From: Candidatus Fermentibacter danicus
Lineage (GTDB): Bacteria > Fermentibacterota > Fermentibacteria > Fermentibacterales > Fermentibacteraceae
NCBI GenBank assembly: GCA_001618605.1
Contig: LKHC01000105.1
Span: forward strand, 107,008 to 171,007
Length of the DNA: 64,000 nucleotides
Direction of reading: 5' to 3'
A program made the translations under genes and the position numbers. Every line of letters begins with the position of its first letter. Within the stretch, counting starts at the first letter, position 1. The notes under the pieces were generated by a model. It was not told the DNA's origin. It was given only the letters and a program-made list of their open reading frames with translations, and did no database searches. Below, in pieces: positions 8,938 to 16,936 of this stretch.

Positions 8938-10209
8938 ATGCACAGGATTATCATGACCCTTGCCGCGGCGGCCGCCATGCTGCCGGGCGCATGCGGCGGA
9001 CCGGGCGTGGTCGAGGACCCGGTGTCCGATGGCGCCCCCGCGCCCGACATCACCGATACGGATCTCGCCGCCCTTTCGGCCGGCAACGGGGAGTTCGCAC
9101 TGGCCCTCTTCGGCAGGCTCTGCCTCGAGAGCGGCGACGGCAACGTGACGATCTCCCCCTACAGCATCTCGTCGGCCCTGGCCATGACCTGGGCGGGAGC
9201 CTCCGGAACGACCGCGGAGGAGATGGCTTCGGTACTCGGATTCGACATGGACCCTCCACTGGTCCACGCAGGCTTCCGCCGAATCTCTGAAATGCTCGGT
9301 CCCGAGGCTCGTGCGGAGTTGTGCGAGGGCGCCCCCGTCGAACTCGACGCGGCCAACGCCGTCTGGGCCGAGGCGGGTTTCCGGCTGCTCGATCCGTTCG
9401 TCGGGACAGTGACGGAGTGCTACGGGGCGGAGGCCAGGAACGTCGACTTCTCCGGTGATCCCGAAGCTCAGCGCCGGATCATCAACGGCTGGGTCGCCGA
9501 GAAGACGAACGGGCGCATCGAGGACCTGCTCGGCCCCGGATCGGTATCCTGCGCCACCAGGGTGATACTCACCAATGCAGTCTATTTCAAGGGGAGCTGG
9601 ATCGAAGAGTTCGATCCCGACCAGACCTTCGACGGCGCATTCACCACTCTCGAAGGCGAGGAGAAGACGGTTCCCCTGATGCACAGGACCGCCGATACGG
9701 ACTACTATGACGGCGAGGGCTACAGGGCCGTCTCGCTGCCTTACTCCGACGGAGCGGCCCGGATGGTGGCGATTCTCCCCGACCGCGACATAAGGGAGTT
9801 CGAGCAGCGTCTCGCCGTGGACGACCTGAAGGCGATGACAGCCGGCTTCGCCAGACGCGAGGTCTTCCTCGCCATGCCGAGATTCGAGTGCACTTCCTCC
9901 TACTCGCTCCCGCCCGTGCTGTCAGGCATGGGCATGCCCTCGGCCTTCGACCCCTTGGAGGCAGACTTCTCAGGCATGACGGGCGGGCGCGATCTGTTCG
10001 TGAGCGACGTGGTCCACAAGGCCTTCGTCAAGGTGGACGAGACCGGCACCGAGGCCGCGGCCGCCACCGGCGCCGCCATGGCCCTGACGGCGATGCCGCA
10101 GGAGCAGCCGGTGCAGTTTGTCCTGGACAGACCGTTCCTGTTCCTGATCATCGACGACCTGACGGGGACTGTGCTGTTCATGGGCAGGGTGGCCGACCCG
10201 GAGGTCTGA
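8938..10209 (+). CDS. Serpin-family protease inhibitor, predicted lipoprotein
   Basis: The 423-residue protein starts at an ATG behind AAGGAGG. The N-terminus is hydrophobic and ends in a lipobox-like 'LPGACGG', so it is probably anchored to a membrane outside the cytoplasm. The serpin core is clear: 'NVTISPYSISSALAM' near residue 62, 'NAVYFKGSW' near 215, 'FLFLIIDDLTGTVLFMGRV' at the end. The hinge E368-T-G-T-E-A-A-A-A-T shows the small residues needed for loop insertion, so it should be inhibitory. The reactive loop before 'RPFLF' seems about four residues longer than in alpha-1-antitrypsin, which makes the P1 residue uncertain. It may protect against self-secreted or foreign proteases. Confidence 0.93.
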   Translation: MHRIIMTLAAAAAMLPGACGGPGVVEDPVSDGAPAPDITDTDLAALSAGNGEFALALFGRLCLESGDGNVTISPYSISSALAMTWAGASGTTAEEMASVLGFDMDPPLVHAGFRRISEMLGPEARAELCEGAPVELDAANAVWAEAGFRLLDPFVGTVTECYGAEARNVDFSGDPEAQRRIINGWVAEKTNGRIEDLLGPGSVSCATRVILTNAVYFKGSWIEEFDPDQTFDGAFTTLEGEEKTVPLMHRTADTDYYDGEGYRAVSLPYSDGAARMVAILPDRDIREFEQRLAVDDLKAMTAGFARREVFLAMPRFECTSSYSLPPVLSGMGMPSAFDPLEADFSGMTGGRDLFVSDVVHKAFVKVDETGTEAAAATGAAMALTAMPQEQPVQFVLDRPFLFLIIDDLTGTVLFMGRVADPEV

Positions 10210-10242
10210 CGCCCCGGGGTCGGGCTGGCGCCGTCGAAACGT

Positions 10243-11427
10243 TCAGCCGCCCCGGTCGATCCTGTCGATCCGCTCAAAGTATTCGGCGCGGCAGGCCTGC
10301 TCGACGCCCGACAGGACATCGAACGCGCCCCTGAAGTCGCCCCTGGCGACTGTAAAGACTCCGTGCCCGTGCACTATCGCCGCATCGCTCCCGGCGAGCG
10401 CGGAAGGCAGAGTGCGATAGAGACCGGTCGGTCCGGCGCCGATCTCGCCCGACACTATGGGGGCGCCTCCGGCGCGGCGGGCATGCGGGCATCGGATGTG
10501 GCACGAGCCCCTGCCCCCGCATGAGGGTCTCCCGCAGGCAAGCGACGAGATCACGGCGAACCTGGGGTGCCCGTGCAGTATGCCGTCCGCACCCGTGGCG
10601 CGAAGAGCCTCGACGTGGGCCATGTACTCGCTCGAAGCCGTGATCGGCGTGCACGAGGAGCCGTCGAGCGGGCAGGCGTCCGTGGCTCCGGCGAGTTCGT
10701 CCAGCGACGAGGCCGTCTGGCTTATGTAGAGAACCCCGTCCAGCAGCCAGGAGACGTTCCCGAAGTACGAGTCGACCAGCCCGGACTCCACCGTTCTCGC
10801 TCCCACCTCGGCGATCGCGGCCCTCACCGCGGCTTCGCTGCGGAACGGCCCCACCGAGAGCGCTCCCCCGCCGCCCGCGCCGAAGGGAGCGACGCCGGCT
10901 CCACTCCGCACCGCCTCGACGACACGCCTCCAGGCCTCCGGAGGTCTTCGGCCGGCTTCGAGGGCGTCGAGGTAGTCCGCCATGAATTTCACGAAGCAGG
11001 AGAAGCACACCGAGCTTGCCGAAACGAACGCCTGTTCGGGGCTCACGGAGCCCCATGCGGCGATGCGGGGCCCGGGGACGACCGCGCTCCTCCTCCGCCC
11101 CAGAAGCCCGGCGAGAATGCCCGCCTCCAGCCGCGGGGCGACGGGGATCTCGTGCAGGAAGGTGCGGTTCTCGCAGTCCGAGGGGCGGATCGCTCCTCCA
11201 CTCTCCGGGGCGAGCAGCCCGATCATCGAACTCCATGGCTCGGACGGACGGAAGAGCAGGAGCGAGCCGACCGCGAGCCTCTCGAACACCTCCTCCAATA
11301 TGGGTCTGGAGGAGTCGTCGCCCACCCATTCCACGGAATCGTCACGCCCGCCGAACAGGATGGAGCCCGGCACGGCGAGACCCGTCCACGCCAGCTTGTC
11401 CGCGTACTTCGAGAGCAGCTTCCTCAA
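10243..11427 (-). CDS. Tandem class II aldolase/adducin-domain protein
   Basis: I place the start at the TTG at 11427 (394 residues), just after the stop of the AOR gene; no ATG is in frame nearby. Two class II aldolase/adducin domains follow one another. The second (about 200-390) keeps the zinc-type pairs H285-G-H287 and H353-G-H355 and the 'YFGNVSWLLDG' phosphate-site segment. The first (about 10-180) has a similar order of strands but no HxH pairs. The family includes fuculose-1-phosphate aldolase, ribulose-5-phosphate epimerase and methylthioribulose-1-phosphate dehydratase; the reaction here cannot be told. A cysteine-rich insert (CGRPSCGGRGSCHIRC) at about 297-312 is unusual and could bind metal. 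Confidence 0.75.
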   Translation of the reverse strand: MRKLLSKYADKLAWTGLAVPGSILFGGRDDSVEWVGDDSSRPILEEVFERLAVGSLLLFRPSEPWSSMIGLLAPESGGAIRPSDCENRTFLHEIPVAPRLEAGILAGLLGRRRSAVVPGPRIAAWGSVSPEQAFVSASSVCFSCFVKFMADYLDALEAGRRPPEAWRRVVEAVRSGAGVAPFGAGGGGALSVGPFRSEAAVRAAIAEVGARTVESGLVDSYFGNVSWLLDGVLYISQTASSLDELAGATDACPLDGSSCTPITASSEYMAHVEALRATGADGILHGHPRFAVISSLACGRPSCGGRGSCHIRCPHARRAGGAPIVSGEIGAGPTGLYRTLPSALAGSDAAIVHGHGVFTVARGDFRGAFDVLSGVEQACRAEYFERIDRIDRGG

Positions 11428-11431
11428 GGCG

Positions 11432-13204
11432 TCATGCCCCCGAAGGGAGGCCGAGGGCCTGCGCCTTCTCCGGCAGCGGCGAGCCGTCCGGAGCCAGCCC
11501 TCTGATCCTGTAGTACCTGGCGCGCGCATCGAGGAACCCGTCCCTCGGTACGGGCGGCAGGCAGGGCCACGGGCCGGGCGTCCCGGGCTCCTCGAAGAAC
11601 CTGGCGGGGAGATCGTCGTCGTCTGCGGTGAAGCCGCGGAGGCCGTTCATGATCCGGTCGCGGAAGGTCACCCTCTCGCCGAGATCGAGCAGGTCCTGGG
11701 CGGAGCGCTCGATCCCTGAGACGGCGGACAGGGCGCCGGCGAACTCCTCCAGAGTCGCGCCCAGGAGGCCTAACCTGCAGGCCCCGATCGAGTCCATGGC
11801 CGCGTTCGCGTCCTCCGCGATCTTGATGATGCGGGCCTTTCCGGCGAAGCTGAACCTGTCGGTGGCGACCGGTTTCCTGAGTATCTCGTGGCTGATCGGA
11901 TAGGCCCGCATGTAGCAGCCTCCACTGGTGGCCACCGCGTAGGCCAGAGCCATCCCGCAGGCCCCCCGGGGGTCGCATGCGGGCAGCTCGAGGCCCTTCA
12001 CCGTCATCGAGGAATCGGGGCGTCCGCGCATCTCCGCGTATCTCCGCGAACCCATGCCCAGGCCGCCTTCACGGCCGGCGCCGACGGCGCGGAGGAGATC
12101 GAGCATTTCGGAGGGAGCGAGGCGCCGCTCTTCGATCTCGGCGTGGCATGCCAGAGTCGAGCCCGCGCTTGTCGCGTCCATGCCCAGGCGCATGCAGATG
12201 TCGTCGGCCGTCAGAACCACGGAGATGTCATCGTTCTCGACGAGGGCGCTGAAGTGCGACATGGCCTCGAACCCGGGGACATGCACTCCGCCGCGTCCTG
12301 TCTGCCTGCACTTTATCGGGCAGCCCCCGCATCCGGCCCTCTTCGATCCGAGCAGCCTCGCATAGGCCGGGGCGTTCATGCCCGGCGCCGGCTCGAAGCT
12401 CGTGCGCCTGAAGTTGGCGGTCGGCATCATGCCGCGGGCGTGCATCAGGTCGTACAGGGCTCCGGTGCCCATGTTATGGAAGCCGAAGCCGCCCATCAGC
12501 ACCGGGCTCGCCGAGAACAGCCTCGAGATGTCCGCGCAGGCCTCCGAAAGCCTTGCGGGATCCGCCACGCGCGGCCTTCCCGACCCTTTGACGGTGACGT
12601 ACTTGAGGTTCCTCGACGCGAGACAGAGCCCCAGGCCGTTCCTTCCCGCGGCGTAGCGGCCGTCGACGACGATGTTCGCGTACAGAACGCCGTTGTCGGC
12701 CGCGGGGCCGGTCACGACGGAGGAGCCCCTGCCGCGGAGCAGCCTCGAGATCTCTGCCGTGTCCCGCCCCGCCAGCCCCCACGCATCCACAAGACGGGCC
12801 GAACCATCCTCTATCTCGAGCCCCGCGAGCCCGGGGCTTCTGCCCGTGATCACCACCGCGGCCAGGCCGGCGCACGCCATCCCGGACGCGAAGGAACCCC
12901 CGGCCGAGGCGTCACCCACCGTCCCGGTCAGCGGGGACATGCACATGGCGCACACCATTCCGGATGAAGGCGAGGGGGTGCCCGCCAGGGGGCCCGCCGC
13001 AAGCACGAACGGCATGGCGGGATCGTCCCAGGAGAGGGTGCAGAATGGGCGGATGAACGCGCCGGCCAGCCCCCTCCCGCCTGTCCAGACCTCCTCGAGG
13101 GCGGGATCGAGAGGAGTCCTCCGTATCGCGCCGGAAGTCAGGTCGGCGTAGAGGACTTCCCTGCCGGCCGTGCCTATGATGCCGTCATCCGCAGGAGATA
13201 CCAT
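11432..13204 (-). CDS. Aldehyde:ferredoxin oxidoreductase-family protein (tungsten/molybdopterin)
   Basis: The 590-residue protein has the AOR layout. An N-terminal bis-molybdopterin domain contains 'VWTGGRGLAGAF' and 'ASAGGSFASGM'. A 4Fe-4S site follows with C292, C295, C299 in CxxCxxxC, and the fourth cysteine is probably in 'IGACRLG' near 500. 'CDPRGACGMALAYAVATSGGC' near 430 is the family's cofactor-binding segment. It oxidises aldehydes to acids with ferredoxin in anaerobes; substrate unknown. The only ATG that fits (13204) lies 31 bases inside the upstream CSD-DUF1294 gene. Co-transcription with a class II aldolase protein suggests a shared aldehyde intermediate. Confidence 0.9.
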   Translation of the reverse strand: MVSPADDGIIGTAGREVLYADLTSGAIRRTPLDPALEEVWTGGRGLAGAFIRPFCTLSWDDPAMPFVLAAGPLAGTPSPSSGMVCAMCMSPLTGTVGDASAGGSFASGMACAGLAAVVITGRSPGLAGLEIEDGSARLVDAWGLAGRDTAEISRLLRGRGSSVVTGPAADNGVLYANIVVDGRYAAGRNGLGLCLASRNLKYVTVKGSGRPRVADPARLSEACADISRLFSASPVLMGGFGFHNMGTGALYDLMHARGMMPTANFRRTSFEPAPGMNAPAYARLLGSKRAGCGGCPIKCRQTGRGGVHVPGFEAMSHFSALVENDDISVVLTADDICMRLGMDATSAGSTLACHAEIEERRLAPSEMLDLLRAVGAGREGGLGMGSRRYAEMRGRPDSSMTVKGLELPACDPRGACGMALAYAVATSGGCYMRAYPISHEILRKPVATDRFSFAGKARIIKIAEDANAAMDSIGACRLGLLGATLEEFAGALSAVSGIERSAQDLLDLGERVTFRDRIMNGLRGFTADDDDLPARFFEEPGTPGPWPCLPPVPRDGFLDARARYYRIRGLAPDGSPLPEKAQALGLPSGA

Positions 13205-13794
13205 GCCAGCGCCGCCAGGTTGGCGGCGACCGTGAGCCAGAACAGGACCAGGAACCCGGTCTTGCGGGTCTTGTGCGCAAACAGCCTCTGGGCGATCAGG
13301 GCTCCGGGCCATCCCCCGAGCAGGGCCAGCACGTGCAGGGTGTTCTCGGGCACCCTTCGGCCGCCCGACGGGGCCGCGGCCTTGTCGGCGGCGTAGACGG
13401 CGAAGGAGACGGCGCTCATGACGAGGTAGACCAGCGGGACCGCCCAGAAGGCCCGGTTATTCAGCGCCAGCCATGCCAGGAACACCAGGAAGGCGGCCGA
13501 TGCTGCCATCAGAACAGTAGGCAGAACGCTTCTGCGCGAGGCGTGAGCCGCACGCCCCGCGCCTCCGCCCCTGCCGCCGGCCCGACGCCTGGCGAAAACC
13601 ACGTCGTCGGCCCGCCTGCGGTCCTTGTCGTCCGTCGTGGGGATGTAGTCGACCGTCTCCCCGCCCCTGGGCCTCGCCTGGCCGGGGCGGAAGGCCTTGA
13701 TGTGGACGAATACCCTGTCGCCTCCGCCCTCGGGGACGATGAAGCCGAATCCCCTGTTGTCGTTCCAGTCAACGATCTTTCCAAGCTTTCTCAT
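13174..13794 (-). CDS. Cold-shock domain fused to DUF1294 membrane domain
   Basis: The 206-residue protein opens with a cold-shock OB fold carrying both RNA-binding motifs (GFGFI and VFVHI, residues ~15-32). An arginine/glycine-rich linker follows (about 65-90). After that comes a DUF1294 membrane domain with four hydrophobic segments and the 'YAADKAAA' and 'LLGGWPGALIAQRLFAHKTRK' signatures. This fusion is known in other bacteria, but its function is not. The linker is positively charged and could contact RNA at the membrane. The C-terminal 31 bases overlap the AOR start. Confidence 0.9.
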   Translation of the reverse strand: MRKLGKIVDWNDNRGFGFIVPEGGGDRVFVHIKAFRPGQARPRGGETVDYIPTTDDKDRRRADDVVFARRRAGGRGGGAGRAAHASRRSVLPTVLMAASAAFLVFLAWLALNNRAFWAVPLVYLVMSAVSFAVYAADKAAAPSGGRRVPENTLHVLALLGGWPGALIAQRLFAHKTRKTGFLVLFWLTVAANLAALAWYLLRMTAS

Positions 13795-13852
13795 GTCACT
13801 CCGACTCCGGTCCCGAAGGGCCCGGCCCTCCACTCATTCCTCCGACCCCGCC

Positions 13853-14434
13853 CTACCCCGGGATGACCCGGCGGAGAAGTAATCCGGCGACAACACCCAG
13901 AACCGCGCCCGTCACGGCGCATGTCCAATAGGCCCTTACCCCGAGGGGCGGGCCGGCGGCTCTCACGTTGTCCATGCTGCGGTACACCCACAGGAGTTTC
14001 CGTTCGGACCTCCGCCTCTGTATCCTCTCGACCGGAATCCACACCAGCGGGGCGATCCCCAGGATGATGAACAGGATCGCGCAGATGATAAACCCGGGGA
14101 TCGGTTCTCCGCCGCCCGCCCCGGCGCAGGCGAAGCGATACCCGATCGTAAGGAATACTCCAGACCAGGCGAAGCGCAGGAGCCACGGCCACCTGAGCCT
14201 CTCCGAGAAGTATATGGAAGTCATGATCGATGCGGTGAAGAGAAGAACCGCCCCCGGCATCAGGAGCATGATCCATTCGGGAGCGGGACTCGCTATGACG
14301 TAGGGGCCTCCCGATGCGACCCATCCTCCCCTGGACAGCACGAACGCCGCACAGTGGTCGATCAGGGAGACGGAAAAGCCCATTCCGGCCGCAGACAACA
14401 GAATCCCTGCACAGTCGATGACCCTGGACCTCAT
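13853..14434 (-). CDS. Unknown membrane protein, partner of the upstream protease-like gene
   Basis: The 193-residue protein is not recognised. It has about five hydrophobic segments (near 8-32, 48-72, 78-100, 108-130 and 165-188), with a basic cytoplasmic stretch near 140-155 (IQRRRSERKLLW). Its ATG overlaps the stop of the predicted cysteine-protease gene (ATGA at 14434-14431), so the two are probably made together. A substrate, anchor or immunity-like partner role is possible but unproven. Confidence 0.65.
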   Translation of the reverse strand: MRSRVIDCAGILLSAAGMGFSVSLIDHCAAFVLSRGGWVASGGPYVIASPAPEWIMLLMPGAVLLFTASIMTSIYFSERLRWPWLLRFAWSGVFLTIGYRFACAGAGGGEPIPGFIICAILFIILGIAPLVWIPVERIQRRRSERKLLWVYRSMDNVRAAGPPLGVRAYWTCAVTGAVLGVVAGLLLRRVIPG

Positions 14435-15207
14435 GCGTTCCCCCTCCCGGCCCGGTCGGCGAACTCGGCGACCTTCGCCCTGATCCTCCTCAGCTCGCCG
14501 GTGCGTTGAAGATACGGCACTCCCGGCATGCCTGTCACAGCAGACTCGGGATACGGCCCCGGCGTGTATTCCCACACCCTCTCGAGAGGCCAGTTGCTGT
14601 CCAGGTAGCGGCACCTGTAACCGCCGCCCCCGAGCGGCTCCATCTCCGTCACCAGCAGCGAATGGGCGTCGATCCCGTGTATCTGCAGCTTCACGTAAGC
14701 GAGCCCGGCCCGGGAGGTCTCGGCGTGGATTCCGTCCAGGAGAGCACCGAGTCTTCTCCCGGACACCCTGTGCGATCCCGAAAGGCCGTCGATCCATGCA
14801 AACCTCAGCACGCCGTCCGAGATCTGCCTCCTTTCGAGGATCTTCTGGATTTCCTTGGCGTAATCGGCCGAGAAATCCCTGAGGCAGGAGTAGCCCGGAA
14901 TCTCCACCACCCTGTCGGCGTTCATCAGCGATCTGATCGCCTTGCGTGCGGTGCGTGCATCCGGCTTCGGTTTCGAGGGCTCGAAGTACACGAGGTAGAG
15001 GGCGGCACGGGTGAACCTGGAGTGCCACCAGCACACCCCGTTGCGTAGAAGCCCGCCCGAGTTGCCGAACGCCAGGAGGTTGGGATTGGAGGCCGCCCCG
15101 GGCGGGTTGGCCGCGAGAGCCCGGGCGTAGCCGGGCGACACCGCCCTGGCGGCGTACTCCTCGCGGGACATCGCGGCGGGCTGCCATCCGGAGGCCCGGC
15201 CGGTCAA
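14431..15207 (-). CDS. Unknown protein with a papain-like catalytic pattern
   Basis: Two starts are possible: TTG at 15207 (258 residues, with AAGGA upstream) and ATG at 15171. No family was recognised by name. Three features in the right order match papain-like peptidases: 'RNGVCWWHSRF' (C59 at the start of a helix), 'IDAHSLLVTEM' (H182 before a strand) and 'YLDSNWP' (D203/N205). This H...DxN-P arrangement is common in bacterial C39/papain-like peptidases. No signal peptide is visible, so it would act in the cytoplasm. It overlaps a membrane-protein gene downstream. Numbering assumes the TTG start. Confidence 0.6.
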   Translation of the reverse strand: MTGRASGWQPAAMSREEYAARAVSPGYARALAANPPGAASNPNLLAFGNSGGLLRNGVCWWHSRFTRAALYLVYFEPSKPKPDARTARKAIRSLMNADRVVEIPGYSCLRDFSADYAKEIQKILERRQISDGVLRFAWIDGLSGSHRVSGRRLGALLDGIHAETSRAGLAYVKLQIHGIDAHSLLVTEMEPLGGGGYRCRYLDSNWPLERVWEYTPGPYPESAVTGMPGVPYLQRTGELRRIRAKVAEFADRAGRGNA

Positions 15208-15493
15208 GCCTGCTCATCCTTTCCGCCGGTCGCGTCTACGGCATGATCACGCGACGGCCCGGCATCGGCCGGGCCGACCCAGACTCCGCAGCATAGGAGA
15301 GGAGGCCTGCGTTCTCCGGTTCCAGCTTCCATCCCGTTAGTCCCGCCCGACGGCTCTCTTCATATTACCCCGCACTGGACCCGCGCCTGTCTGAAACACA
15401 GGATTACCGAAAGACACGCGGCAATACTATACGGGAATCGCGCCGGACCCGCCGGGCGTCTCCGTGCAATGCAATGACCCCCGGAGGGGCGAG

Positions 15494-16936
15494 ATGGCAG
15501 AGAACATCACATCGCAGAAGCAGGATTTCGCACAGTGGTACCAGGACGTGATCCGCGAAGCGGAGCTTGCGGACTCGTCGCCCGTGCGGGGATGCATGGT
15601 GATCCGCCCGTACGGCTACGCAATCTGGGAGAGAATCCAGGACAGCCTCGACGCGCGCTTCAAGGCGACGGGCCACGAGAACGCCTATTTCCCGATGTTC
15701 ATCCCCCAGAGCTTCATCCAGAAGGAGGCGGAGCACGTCGAAGGCTTCGCCCCAGAACTCGCGATCGTGACCCACGGCGGCGGGAAGCAGCTCGAGGAGC
15801 CTCTCGTGGTGCGCCCCACCTCCGAGACGATCATCAACCACATGTTCTCGAAATGGATAGGCAGCTACCGCGATCTGCCCATGCTCCTCAACCAGTGGGC
15901 CAACGTGGTGAGATGGGAGATGCGCCCCAGGGCCTTCCTCAGGACCACGGAGTTCCTCTGGCAGGAGGGGCACACTGCTCACGCGACCGAGGCCGAGGCC
16001 CGCGCGGAAACCATGAGGATGCTCGGCGTCTACAGGGATTTTGCGCACGAGAACGCGGCCATACCGGTCATCCCGGGCAGGAAGACCGACAGGGAGAAGT
16101 TCGCCGGCGCAGTGGAGACGTACTCCATCGAGGCCATGATGGGGAACGGCTGGGCCCTCCAGTCGGGCACCAGCCACTATCTCGGCACCAACTTCGCAAA
16201 GGCCTTCAACACCCGGTATCTGGACGAGAACAACGAGCAGCAGTTCGTGCACCAGTCGAGCTGGGGCGTCTCCACCAGGCTGGTCGGAGCCGTGATAATG
16301 GTCCACGGCGACGATTCCGGGTTGAGGCTGCCGCCGGATCTCGCTCCCGTGCAGGTGGTACTGGTGCCGATACACAAGACGGATTCCGAGAGGGAGCAGG
16401 TCATGTCCGCAGCCTGCCGGATCCGCGACGAACTCGCGGGAGCTGGCGTCCGGGTCAGGCTTGACGACCGCACGACGGTCAGCCCCGGGTTCAAGTTCAA
16501 CCACTGGGAGGTCAGGGGGGTTCCGCTGCGCTTCGAACTCGGCCCCCGCGACCTTGCCTCCCGCGTGGTCACGGGCAGCGCCAGGAACCGCCCGGGCAGG
16601 GACGCCAAGTTCACCATCGGCTTCGATTCGCTTCTCGCCGAAACGACGGCGAAGCTCCGCACGATCCAGGACGAACTCCTCGACGAGGCCCGATCCAGGC
16701 AGGACTCCATGACCTGGGAGGCGGCGACGTACGACGAGTTCAAAGCCCGCTTCGAGAGCGAATCCGGTTTCTGCCAGGTCTGGTGGAACGGCTCTTCCGA
16801 GGACGAGGAGCGCCTGCAGCAGGAGACCAAGGCCACGATCCGCTGCATCCCCCTCGACCAGGAGCCCGGGGAGGGCCCCTGCTTCATGACCGGCGGGAAG
16901 GCCGTGCACAGGGCGATAGTGGCGAGGGCGTACTAG
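15494..16936 (+). CDS. proS: Prolyl-tRNA synthetase, type 3 (archaeal/eukaryote-like)
   Basis: The 480-residue class II synthetase shows 'VRGCMVIRPYGYAIWE' (motif 1 region), 'LVVRPTSETIINHMF', 'RPRAFLRTTEFLWQEGHTAH' (motif 2) and 'GTSHYLGTNFAKAF'. An anticodon domain from about 280 and a C-terminal zinc-type extension follow. It lacks the large editing insertion of ordinary bacterial ProS and is therefore the short type 3 form. It charges tRNA-Pro. The ATG at 15494 follows GGAGGGG. The stop is immediately followed by the next ATG. The 276-base region upstream shows only weak promoter-like sequence (TACTAT near 15426). Confidence 0.95.
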   Translation: MAENITSQKQDFAQWYQDVIREAELADSSPVRGCMVIRPYGYAIWERIQDSLDARFKATGHENAYFPMFIPQSFIQKEAEHVEGFAPELAIVTHGGGKQLEEPLVVRPTSETIINHMFSKWIGSYRDLPMLLNQWANVVRWEMRPRAFLRTTEFLWQEGHTAHATEAEARAETMRMLGVYRDFAHENAAIPVIPGRKTDREKFAGAVETYSIEAMMGNGWALQSGTSHYLGTNFAKAFNTRYLDENNEQQFVHQSSWGVSTRLVGAVIMVHGDDSGLRLPPDLAPVQVVLVPIHKTDSEREQVMSAACRIRDELAGAGVRVRLDDRTTVSPGFKFNHWEVRGVPLRFELGPRDLASRVVTGSARNRPGRDAKFTIGFDSLLAETTAKLRTIQDELLDEARSRQDSMTWEAATYDEFKARFESESGFCQVWWNGSSEDEERLQQETKATIRCIPLDQEPGEGPCFMTGGKAVHRAIVARAY

